64,000 bases of DNA from Desmonostoc vinosum HA7617-LM4. Lineage in GTDB: Bacteria > Cyanobacteriota > Cyanobacteriia > Cyanobacteriales > Nostocaceae. The DNA lies in contig JAHHHC010000026.1 in the NCBI GenBank assembly GCA_019359515.1, forward strand, positions 20,643-84,642, given 5' to 3'. Shown piece after piece: positions 56,137 to 64,000 of this stretch (positions are counted from its first letter, which is position 1; every line of letters begins with the position of its first letter). The notes beneath the pieces were generated by a model. The model had not been told where the DNA came from and did not search any database. It saw nothing but the letters and a program-made list of their open reading frames with translations. Position numbers and translations under genes: made by a program.

Positions 56137-56884
56137 TGATGATCACCGAGGTTATTTGCTTAGGTAGACGAGAGTTTGACTAGAAATTTGTATTTGTAGC
56201 AGTTTACATGTGGAAATTTATTGATCTAGAAAACTAGTCAATATACTTGTGAATTTGACTGGCAATTAAAGATGGAAAACAAGATTTGAGCGAATTATAT
56301 CTAGAAAGAATTCCGCAGCCGAAAATCGGTATGAATTCTTTATGTACAACTGTTTTTTACAACACCGATAGTAAATGTATGCTAATAAATAAAACTCATT
56401 TTAAGAAATCAGTTTATTTAGGATATTCCTTGCTTGAAAAAACTATCGTTTTACTCTGAGAAAGCAGCTTGATAATTTACGCGACTAATATACACAGCCA
56501 ATTTTGATCATGCTTCTCTGAAAGCGGATAAATCCCGCACGAAAACTCTTCCTCTGGAAAAGAGGAATGTCTAGAAAGGCTGTACTCCATTTAAATGCAA
56601 AGTGCTGTATGAATATTTATATAAATGTATGATAAACAACACATTTATTGTGGAATATGATGTATCCTAGTAGGCTTTGCAATTTTGGATTCACAATCTT
56701 ATTTTTTTGATTGACTTAGAGTATTAAATAAAATTTTTTTTTCGTTTGTCAATAGAAAATTGCAAATCTCCTACTTTTCTCACTTTTCTTACCTTTAGAG
56801 AAAAATTGTAGGCGATCGCCTACAAGTGGTTTTTGAACGCAGCAAAAGCTGCGTTCCCTGGCAACGAGACATCGACAGCAAAAT
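56137..56884. other. 748-bp intergenic region, AT-rich
   Basis: No gene is seen. CCTCTGGAAAAGAGG (56551-56565) and GAACGCAGC/GCTGCGTTC with an AAAA loop (56835-56856) are hairpins; the latter lies 29 bases beyond the sensor kinase stop but has no T-run. The rest is the promoter side of the RTX gene. Confidence 0.45.
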
Positions 56885-59800
56885 CTAGTTCCAGCTTCTA
56901 AATAACTGGTGTAAACTCTTCAAAAGTTCCTTTGCTGTATAGGGTTTCGATAAAACTGCTTGCACATCACCACCAGCAGCTTGAGTAAATACTTCTGTAG
57001 AGTTCATACCGCTAGAAGCAATAATCCGAATCTGGGGATTCATTCTTTGCAAAGTACGAATGGCTGTAATCCCATCCATTTCTGGCATCATTATATCCAT
57101 CAAAACGGCGTTTATTTGATGTTTGTGTTGAGCATAAAGTGCAAGCGCCTCGATACCATTACTAGCGGTGAGAATTTTATAATTATGGTTGTCCAGAATG
57201 ATTGTGGTAATTTCACGAATTTGGGTTTCATCATCCACCACTAAAATTAATTCTCCATTTCCTAGAGGCAGATCCCGCTCTTCCACGCTACATATTTGGG
57301 ATGCTGCGACTGCTGGTAAAAATAACTTAAATTTGCTGCCTCTACCAACTTGGCTAGATACTTTGATGAAACCGTTGTGACTTTTAACAATGCCCAGTAC
57401 AGTTGAAAGGCCGAGTCCTGTACCTGTACCAACCTCTTTGGTAGTAAAAAATGGCTCGAATATCCGATCCACAATTTCTGGTGGCATTCCAATTCCGGTA
57501 TCTGTAACAGTAATCACAGTATAGTCACCTACTTTGGCATCAAGATTCATTCTGGCGTAAGCTTCATCAATGAACTTATTTTCTGCGGAAATTTTGATAG
57601 AACCGCCATCTGGCATGGCATCACGAGCGTTTACCACTAGATTCATCAGCACTTGATGCAGTTGGGTAACGTCTCCAGACACAGCAGCAAGATGTTCTGG
57701 TATTTCTGAAATAAATTCAATAGATTTGGGAAATGTTTGCTTGGCAATCTGGGTAATTTCTGTAATTAGGTGCTTGACTTGGACAATAACGCGTTCTCCT
57801 TTTAATCCTCGTGCAAAGGATAAAACTTGCTTTACTAACCCAGCTCCTCGTTTGGCGTTGTTTTCAATGATCGTTAGTAGTTGCTGAGAACGCTCTTCGT
57901 GGTAGATGAATCTTCCCTGTAGTACTTGAGACGCTGCCAAGATGGGTGTCAGTATGTTGTTTAAATCGTGAGCAATGCCTCCTGCAAGGGTGCCAAGGCT
58001 TTCTAAGCGTTGAGCGCGTAAAAACTGAGCTTCCAGCTGTTTTTTTTCTGTAATATCAGTATCAACACTAAGGATAGATTTTGGCTGCCCTGTAGCATCA
58101 TACATTAACGTCCAACGGCTTTCTACAATAATCTCTTTCCCGGATTTGGTAACTTTACGTAATTCACCTTGCCATGAGCCACGTTCGGTGACGCTTTTTA
58201 GAGCCACTTCTAGTTGCGGCAAATTTTCTTTTTTATACAAGAATGTTTCAATCTTCTGTCCTAAAACTTTCTCTACCTGCCAACCATACATCTTCTCTGC
58301 GCTTTGATTCCAGAATAAGATTTGGGATGCAAAATCTCGAACCAAAATTGCATCGGTAGCAATATCTAGCAAAGCAGCTTGTTCTTTAATTTTTTGTTCA
58401 GCCTGTTTGCGATCGCAGATATCCCTAGTTGTACCAATCATCCGCACAGCCTGGCCAATTTCGTTATAGTATACCTGACCTCTACCGTTCAACCAGTGGA
58501 TGCTGCCGTCGCCCCAAACAACTCGGTAATCCAAGGCGGTTGGAGTTCCTTGTTGAATACTGTGGGCCACAGCTTGAGCGACAGTTTCGCGGTCTTCTGG
58601 ATGAATTAAACTGAGATATTCTTCATAGGTGGCACACGCACCAATCGGTAGGCCAAATAATGGCCCGGTGTTGGGAGACCAGACAACCTCTTTGGTGAGG
58701 AGGTTCCAATCCCATATACCCATATGAGCAGTTTCTAAAGCCAAAGTCAGTCTTGCCTCACTTTCTCGCAGTGATTGTTCTACTTGCTTGCGTTCGGTGA
58801 TATCTTCGGCAATGCCTCCATAGGAATAAAGATTTCCTTGTTCATCTTGAATAGCAAAACCGCGATCCCAAATCCAACGAATCACTCCGTCGGGTCGCAA
58901 AATTCGATATTCTGTATCTGAAGGTTTACCCAAAGATTGTTGCTCTAGTTTGAGCATGAGGCGATCGCAATCTTCTGGATGAACTGTATACATCCAAGAT
59001 TTGGGATCGTCACGCAGACTTTGACAAGAACGCCCATAAATTTTTTCATAAGCTGGGTTAACGTATAAGTTTTCTCCTTCCAGATTGGCAAACCAAATCA
59101 CTGCATGGGTATTCTTCGCAAAATGGCGAAATCTTTCTTCACTCTTTCGTAGTGCTTCCGCTATTTGTTTGCGTTCAGTAATGTCTCTGCCAACACCTTG
59201 AGCTTCCACAACTTCTTGGTGTTCATTTTTGATGGCAGTCACATTCCATTGAAACCACCGGACGCCATTAACTGTAATTGTACGCACTTCACCAGTCAGC
59301 AAAGTGTGGGGTGGTGATGCTAAATCTGCAATTTTTTCTCTGACTAACGATAAGTCATGCGGACGGAAAAATTGAAAGAAAGATTGTCCGTGAATCTCGT
59401 CTTGGTTCCAACCAAATGTTTGACAAGCTGCGAGGTTAGCAAAAGTCAGTCTTCCTTGGAGATCAATTCGGATCACCACGTCGGTTTGGCTTTCTACTAG
59501 ATGACGATAGAGATTCTCACTCTGCTTTAATGCTTCTTCAGCGCGTTGGCGATCGCTTATTTCCTGTTGTAGAAGTACATTAGACATTACTAGTTCTGCT
59601 GTACGTTCTGTAACTCGCTTTTCTAGCTCATTGTAAGCATGGCAGAGTGCTTCTTGTGTTTGTTGGCGATCGCTAACTTTGCCAATCAACTTTTGTTTAC
59701 ACTGTTCATCCCCCACTAATGGGAGATTTTCTAGAGTTTGCTCAAGTTTCTGGCTAACCTGAACAACTCCAATCAATTCTTTTTCTAACCATTCCTTGAA

Positions 59801-60382
59801 ATGATTGCAATAGCAACATACTTCTTCTATTTGCTGATTGGAACGGCTGCATCCGCTTTGAGGTTTTTGTAAAAATTGCTGTAAGCCTTCGATGATCTCC
59901 ACCATTTTTTCTAAATCCAAAGCTTGCAGCAAGGTAGTCTCAGTAACTACTCCTAACAATTTTCCCTCGTTATCTACAATTGGTAGTTGACTAATTTGAT
60001 GCTGGCGCAACAACGACAAAGTCGTGAAAATATCTTGAGAATCTGATCGTATTAAAGTAACAAATGGCTCCCTCACCACCTCACTCATTTTCGTTTTGGA
60101 TAAATCTCTTCCAGAAGCTACCAGCTTAACTACATCTTGCTCAGTAAATATGCTTATTGGCCTTTCTTCTTCAAGAACCAAGACACATCTGGTAGTTTGA
60201 TGATTCTTAATGCTTGAGGTGAAAGACGAATCTAAGTTATTTTGTGCATATTTAATACTTCGTTCCTGACTCATTAAGACAATAGCTTTGACTACACAAC
60301 TGTCAGAGCTAATCGTTAAGGGAGAACGATCAATCAAATTATCTAAGGTAAGCAAATCAATCAGTTGATTTTTGAATCGCAT
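56885..60382 (-). CDS. CBS-PAS hybrid sensor histidine kinase with receiver domain
   Basis: The 1165-residue protein has a CBS pair (about 15-165), a Cys-rich stretch VCCYCNHF near 189, a coiled-coil, four PAS/PAC units (about 287-405, 415-535, 541-660, 665-780), a HisKA domain with phospho-acceptor H805 in GGIAHDLNN, a HATPase domain (N box [10 protein letters not shown], then [20 protein letters not shown] and [15 protein letters not shown]), and a receiver (about 1045-1160) with Asp1096 in [12 protein letters not shown]. There are no membrane helices, so it senses cytoplasmic signals, perhaps adenine nucleotides through CBS and redox or light through PAS. No output regulator is adjacent. 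Confidence 0.93.
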   Translation of the reverse strand: MRFKNQLIDLLTLDNLIDRSPLTISSDSCVVKAIVLMSQERSIKYAQNNLDSSFTSSIKNHQTTRCVLVLEEERPISIFTEQDVVKLVASGRDLSKTKMSEVVREPFVTLIRSDSQDIFTTLSLLRQHQISQLPIVDNEGKLLGVVTETTLLQALDLEKMVEIIEGLQQFLQKPQSGCSRSNQQIEEVCCYCNHFKEWLEKELIGVVQVSQKLEQTLENLPLVGDEQCKQKLIGKVSDRQQTQEALCHAYNELEKRVTERTAELVMSNVLLQQEISDRQRAEEALKQSENLYRHLVESQTDVVIRIDLQGRLTFANLAACQTFGWNQDEIHGQSFFQFFRPHDLSLVREKIADLASPPHTLLTGEVRTITVNGVRWFQWNVTAIKNEHQEVVEAQGVGRDITERKQIAEALRKSEERFRHFAKNTHAVIWFANLEGENLYVNPAYEKIYGRSCQSLRDDPKSWMYTVHPEDCDRLMLKLEQQSLGKPSDTEYRILRPDGVIRWIWDRGFAIQDEQGNLYSYGGIAEDITERKQVEQSLRESEARLTLALETAHMGIWDWNLLTKEVVWSPNTGPLFGLPIGACATYEEYLSLIHPEDRETVAQAVAHSIQQGTPTALDYRVVWGDGSIHWLNGRGQVYYNEIGQAVRMIGTTRDICDRKQAEQKIKEQAALLDIATDAILVRDFASQILFWNQSAEKMYGWQVEKVLGQKIETFLYKKENLPQLEVALKSVTERGSWQGELRKVTKSGKEIIVESRWTLMYDATGQPKSILSVDTDITEKKQLEAQFLRAQRLESLGTLAGGIAHDLNNILTPILAASQVLQGRFIYHEERSQQLLTIIENNAKRGAGLVKQVLSFARGLKGERVIVQVKHLITEITQIAKQTFPKSIEFISEIPEHLAAVSGDVTQLHQVLMNLVVNARDAMPDGGSIKISAENKFIDEAYARMNLDAKVGDYTVITVTDTGIGMPPEIVDRIFEPFFTTKEVGTGTGLGLSTVLGIVKSHNGFIKVSSQVGRGSKFKLFLPAVAASQICSVEERDLPLGNGELILVVDDETQIREITTIILDNHNYKILTASNGIEALALYAQHKHQINAVLMDIMMPEMDGITAIRTLQRMNPQIRIIASSGMNSTEVFTQAAGGDVQAVLSKPYTAKELLKSLHQLFRSWN

Positions 60383-60832
60383 AGCTAATTCGTCAATTCC
60401 AATTATCTTACTGACATCAAAACGCTATAGCAAAAGATACAGAAAGAAAAATCTTGTAAATCAGTGGCTATTGACCTATTAGAGAGTTTTTATTGAGTTT
60501 ATTGATAAATATCATCCATCATGTCAACATTGAGAAAATGGTTTGTTGAGACTATAGCTCTAATTATTACCTAATATTAGAATTTGATGAAATTTTGCAG
60601 AGGTTAAACTTATTTTATTGTCATATTGAGGATTGATCATCTGTTGCCTCAAGAAATTACCCCGATTTAGTAAATAAAAAAGGGGGTGTAACCCCTATTG
60701 CTTTATGTACTTAATTACCCATTGCAGATTAGCTGACGTAAATTTGTTCAATATTGAATTTCAGACTTTATTTTCATAATTTTTACTAATTTTACAGAAA
60801 ATCATTTAATTTGGGTATTGTATTTATAATAT
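60383..60832. other. Intergenic region upstream of the sensor kinase
   Basis: It is AT-rich with no coding sequence; it contains the terminator described next. No regulatory motif was recognised. Confidence 0.45.
60673..60697 (-). terminator. Intrinsic terminator of the carotene isomerase-like gene
   Basis: On the minus strand AGGGGT-TAC-ACCCCC forms a stem followed by TTTTTTATTT. It lies 136 bases after the stop of the oxidoreductase gene at 60833. Confidence 0.8.
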
Positions 60833-62386
60833 CTACCTGATTAGATATTCTAGTTTTGTTTTGCGCCGGATTAATTTTCCAGTTAGCAATTCTGCTACAT
60901 CCATACCATTAGCAATTACACCAGGTACGCTGGGATACCCAGCACTCGCTCCTACAAAAAAGAGGTTAGCCAATTCAGTTATGTATCCCAAACGATTTAA
61001 GCCAACTTGTTTAGGCACTAACTTTGCACCGTAAATATTGCCTTGTGGTTGTCCCAAATAAAATTTGCTGGTGGTAGGTGTACCATAAACTTTCATCCGA
61101 GCGTATTTATCAACATCTGAGATCAAGTCTCGTACACTGCTCATAATTTGTTGATAAACTTCCCGCTTTTTAGCTTTATATGCCTTAGGATCATTTTTAT
61201 GCAGATATTCAAAAGGATCGTAAGAACAGACAGTAGCAATTTCCAGAACATGATGCCCTTTGGGCCCCATCCCCAGTTCGCTAGATTTCATCGTTGGACA
61301 AGATAAAAAGATCCACGGATGGTTAAGGTTTCCTTCTAATTGTTGTTGATATTCTTGATTGAGATCACCTGTGGGATAGTACCAGATATTCCAATTACCA
61401 ATACCGTAATGTTGTGGTTCAAAACGGCCATCTAAACCCAAGTAAATATTGAAAGCACTGGCTGAATACTCATAACTGGTGAGGCGTTGACGTTCCCTGT
61501 AGCTTAAGGCTTCAGAATCGTGCATTAACTCTACTGTTAGCTTAGGATCAAGGTCACTGATATAAGCTTTTGTGGCACGATAAACTTTACCATCGGCAAG
61601 TACACTGTGAATGCTATGTTTGCTAACTTGAATGTGGTTAACTAAGGTTGAGTACTTAATTACGCCTCCACCTGATGTAATTGCCTCAGTAATAGTCTCA
61701 ACAAAATGTCTGAAGTGATGTTTGGGATAGTAAGCCCCTTCTGAATAGTCCCAAACTAAGGAAGTGTGCGTAAGCAGGGCAATTTCCTTTGGTGGTAGTG
61801 CATAATCTCCACTTTGCCCAGCTAGCAGTGCTTGTAGTCGCGGCGATAATCCAACATAATTATACAAATCTTGTAAAGTCCAAGACCGCTTCCAAAATAG
61901 ATTTAAGTATTTTGGCAACTTTAACCAATCAGACAATTTTTGATCATACCAACGTATTTCTTGCACTAAATCACGAATTTCTTGATGTAATTGTTTAATT
62001 TCATTGCAATAGCGGTTGATGGCATCCTCTTCTTCTGGGAATGTAGATAGTAAACGCGATCGCAAATTCTCCCATCCTAGAGGAATTTTAAAATCTACCT
62101 CTGGCGTGATGACTCTATCAATACAGTCAGAATCAAGACTATTAAAAGCTACACTCCGCTGAATATAGTTGAGAAATTGGTTTATTGTTTGACCTGAACC
62201 ACATTGAGATATGTAATGTACATCAGCACAAAAGCTATATTCACCATAATCAAAAGTATGACAACATCCACCAGGCAAATAATGCTGTTCTAGAACAGCT
62301 ACTCGGTAGCCTTGTTGGGTTAAACAAGCCGCAGCCGCAAGTCCACCCAGTCCAGATCCTAAAATCACATAATCGAAGATTTCCAT
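60833..62386 (-). CDS. FAD-dependent oxidoreductase, carotene isomerase/retinol saturase-like
   Basis: The 517-residue flavoprotein has the dinucleotide motif GSGLGGLAAAACLTQQGYRV (10-29) with Glu33, then HYLPGGCCHTF. The C-terminal FAD motif is LFFVGASAGYPSVPGVIANG (about 476-495). The overall plan matches the CrtI/CrtISO/retinol saturase superfamily, which isomerises, saturates or desaturates polyenes. It is not the phytoene desaturase type by its N-terminus; CrtISO-like or an unassigned paralogue is likely. AGGAGG lies seven bases before the ATG at 62386, an unusually strong ribosome-binding site. It is monocistronic, with a clear terminator. Confidence 0.85.
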   Translation of the reverse strand: MEIFDYVILGSGLGGLAAAACLTQQGYRVAVLEQHYLPGGCCHTFDYGEYSFCADVHYISQCGSGQTINQFLNYIQRSVAFNSLDSDCIDRVITPEVDFKIPLGWENLRSRLLSTFPEEEDAINRYCNEIKQLHQEIRDLVQEIRWYDQKLSDWLKLPKYLNLFWKRSWTLQDLYNYVGLSPRLQALLAGQSGDYALPPKEIALLTHTSLVWDYSEGAYYPKHHFRHFVETITEAITSGGGVIKYSTLVNHIQVSKHSIHSVLADGKVYRATKAYISDLDPKLTVELMHDSEALSYRERQRLTSYEYSASAFNIYLGLDGRFEPQHYGIGNWNIWYYPTGDLNQEYQQQLEGNLNHPWIFLSCPTMKSSELGMGPKGHHVLEIATVCSYDPFEYLHKNDPKAYKAKKREVYQQIMSSVRDLISDVDKYARMKVYGTPTTSKFYLGQPQGNIYGAKLVPKQVGLNRLGYITELANLFFVGASAGYPSVPGVIANGMDVAELLTGKLIRRKTKLEYLIR

Positions 62387-62942
62387 CTCAGCCTCCTGTG
62401 GTAATCTTGATTTTTGTTTATTTTGGCGGTATGGTTCTCTATTGCCTTTTTTATTTGTAAAAATGCCAGAATGCTCAGCTTTTTTTCACATAGCTTTGCA
62501 TTCTTTCCCAAATTCTAATTAAGCAGAAGGTGCAAGGATTTTTCGCCATCAGTAGCGATAATTCCGCTACAACTGCATCTTTAATAATTAGCTGTATATT
62601 TTTTGCCGATTCTGACAGCTAACATTATAGATGCCCTAAAAAGGTTTATCTATCTTACCAAAACCAGCTACAAATTTTTATGTTTAGTAACTGATATGTT
62701 ATGAATAACAAACTGTCTTTAGCTTATCGAAGCCAAAAAAATTTGTTTGTTAATATTTGCTTTTCTTAATAAAAACTCTAGTAATTATCTACTTCACATC
62801 GCATAGACTTAATATACGAGTCGAACTAGCAAAATCACTGCTTTATTGGTAATAAATTTACATAAATTTCCAGTAATCGCACGCATTCTCTATTTTCAAC
62901 CCAATCCCCAGTAGCTAATCACCTGTTCCCAGTTCCTTTCTT
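62387..62942. other. Intergenic region between nadC and the oxidoreductase
   Basis: These 556 AT-rich bases hold no gene. CCCAATCCCCAGTAGC and CCTGTTCCCAGTTCC near 62900 are fragments of the heptamer repeats. Nothing else was recognised. Confidence 0.45.
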
Positions 62943-63809
62943 TTACAGTAAAATTCTCATACTCAAATCCAACCATTTCGACTGAGTAATCGGCGCACTA
63001 CTAGAAATATACTCCACACCTGTCTCTGCTACAGCGCGAATCGTCTCCAAAGTTATATTCCCAGAGGCCTCTATTTTTACACGGCTATCTTGTTGACGGA
63101 TCAACTGCACAGCCTGACGCATTATATCCAATGCCATATTATCCAGCATAATGATGTCGGCTTTGTATTCCAAAGCTTCTTGCACCTGTTTGAGAGTTTC
63201 TGTTTCTACTTCTATTGTTAGGGGATAAGGTATTTGGGAACGGATACGCGTAATTGCTAACCCAATTCCCCCAGCAGCTGCGATGTGATTGTCCTTAATC
63301 ATCACTGCATCATCTAACCCCATGCGATGATTAATCGCTCCTCCCACAGCAGTTGCATACTTTTCTAATAGCCTCAGTCCTGGAGTAGTTTTGCGGGTAT
63401 CCACCAACTGAGCAGGTAAATCTGCAATTTGCTCTACATATTTATTAGTTAGAGTTGCAATTCCACTTAAACGCATGGCCAAATTAAGTGCGACGCGCTC
63501 TCCCATCAGCAGTGCGTCTAACAAGCCATGAACTTCGGCAACTATCTTTCCTGATTCACACCATGTTCCATCAGATGTGATAGCTACAAACTTTACTTTC
63601 TCATTTAAATGCTGAAATACCCTAGCTGCAATAGGTAAGCCTGCAATTATTCCTGGGGCTTTTGCTATCCATGTGGCTTTTCCTAAGCTTACATCTTCAA
63701 CTAATAGACCATTTGTGGTGCGATCGCCCCGACCAATATCTTCCAGGAGCCAGTCATGCAAAAGCGGATCTAACACCAGCCAAGGCGGCAAAACACCAAA
63801 CTTATTCAC
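62943..63809 (-). CDS. nadC: Nicotinate-nucleotide pyrophosphorylase (carboxylating)
   Basis: The 288-residue enzyme converts quinolinate and PRPP to nicotinate mononucleotide in NAD synthesis. EDIGRGDRTTNGL, ERVALNLAMRLSGIAT, DTRKTTPGLRLLEKYA, GGAINHRMGLDDAVMIKDNH and IEASGNITLETIRAVAETGV are the ordered family motifs (substrate Arg/Lys/His residues all present). The start is GTG at 63809 (MNKFGVLPPWLVLD); an upstream ATG is closed by a stop. It is monocistronic. Confidence 0.96.
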   Translation of the reverse strand: MNKFGVLPPWLVLDPLLHDWLLEDIGRGDRTTNGLLVEDVSLGKATWIAKAPGIIAGLPIAARVFQHLNEKVKFVAITSDGTWCESGKIVAEVHGLLDALLMGERVALNLAMRLSGIATLTNKYVEQIADLPAQLVDTRKTTPGLRLLEKYATAVGGAINHRMGLDDAVMIKDNHIAAAGGIGLAITRIRSQIPYPLTIEVETETLKQVQEALEYKADIIMLDNMALDIMRQAVQLIRQQDSRVKIEASGNITLETIRAVAETGVEYISSSAPITQSKWLDLSMRILL

Positions 63810-63919
63810 GATTCCATGGCTTCCTCAATAACTTCCAGGAATACTGTAACTTAAAACCCTTCATATATAAGGCTTTTAGCGGCTGCGAAAAGTGTTCCAA
63901 ATAAAATTGGAAAAAGGGG

Positions 63920-63948
63920 TTGACAGAGATAAGTGGGTTCGCTATATT
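63920..63948 (+). promoter_or_regulatory. Consensus sigma-70 promoter at the right edge, possibly of stable RNA
   Basis: TTGACA (63920-63925), a 17-base spacer and TATATT (63943-63948) form a near-perfect promoter reading rightwards. The downstream sequence to 64000 is purine-rich and GC-rich (GAGCGGAGCGCGAAAGAGCG) with no coding start. By its strength and leader type I infer an rRNA operon or other stable RNA just beyond the window. Confidence 0.6.
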
Positions 63949-64000
63949 GAATAAGTGCCTGAGAGCGGAGCGCGAAAGAGCGACGCTGGAGGGACACCGA

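Noticed and set aside
63949..64000. A thiamine (TPP) riboswitch suggested by GCCTGAGAG
   Set aside because: Only the short CTGAGA word matches; the rest of the riboswitch core is absent and the strong promoter fits stable RNA better.

Overview
The window is chromosomal DNA of a filamentous, very probably heterocyst-forming (Nostocales) cyanobacterium. The evidence is photosystem genes (psbM, psbK, psaK, a high-light-inducible protein), cyanobacterial alkane biosynthesis (aar/ado), the very frequent HIP1 octamer GCGATCGC inside and outside genes, runs of tandem heptanucleotides (GGGGATT/GGGGACT, AATTCGT, AATTGGG), and families of dispersed intergenic repeats. Species cannot be fixed from this sequence alone.

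Layout. 1-2.5 kb: psbM, a 2Fe-2S ferredoxin, psbK and tgt. 3-7.3 kb: an accessory island with a Phd/ParE-type toxin-antitoxin pair, a truncated tyrosine recombinase, and a 780-residue DUF4157 (eCIS-core) protein whose C-terminal part carries amidoligase-like motifs. 7.8-16.4 kb: cobS, an XRE regulator, a PEP-CTERM protein, gamma-glutamyltransferase, hsp20, and a divergent fatty acid hydroxylase/fatty acyl-AMP ligase pair. 17.7-21.6 kb: two unrecognised exported proteins, then a scar zone in which a 5'-truncated gene, an IS66 transposase scrap, a small CRISPR array without an obvious leader, and a restriction-enzyme-like N-terminal remnant abut one another. 21.6-33 kb: phosphoenolpyruvate synthase, MgtC-like protein, glgP, hli, site-2 protease, psaK, trpF and folE. 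33-38.8 kb: a lipid block of SDR reductase, accA, acyl-ACP reductase and aldehyde-deformylating oxygenase, then an orphan sugar ABC permease. 38.9-51.6 kb: recF, a Ca2+-type P-ATPase, a transglutaminase-like protein, a second CRISPR array (15 repeats), recJ, a RecB/Cas4-like nuclease and def. 52-64 kb: ftsX, a DUF3598 protein, an RTX/right-handed-helix surface protein, a CBS-PAS-histidine kinase-receiver hybrid, a carotene isomerase/retinol saturase-like oxidoreductase, nadC, and at the right edge a consensus sigma-70 promoter reading out of the window, possibly for stable RNA.

Most genes are single housekeeping units with their own intergenic regions; few true operons are visible (antitoxin-toxin, def plus a small membrane protein). 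No cas genes are present, so both CRISPR arrays, whose repeats belong to one family, depend on Cas proteins encoded elsewhere. The most notable observations are: a CRISPR spacer that looks like a type I-E CRISPR repeat; the DUF4157/amidoligase-like putative injected effector next to a broken integrase; a MITE-like family with one copy split by another repeat; in-frame insertion of dispersed repeat sequence into recJ and probably the PEP synthase gene; and a near-perfect 36-bp palindrome. All calls rest on reading the sequence and family knowledge; no database search was run.
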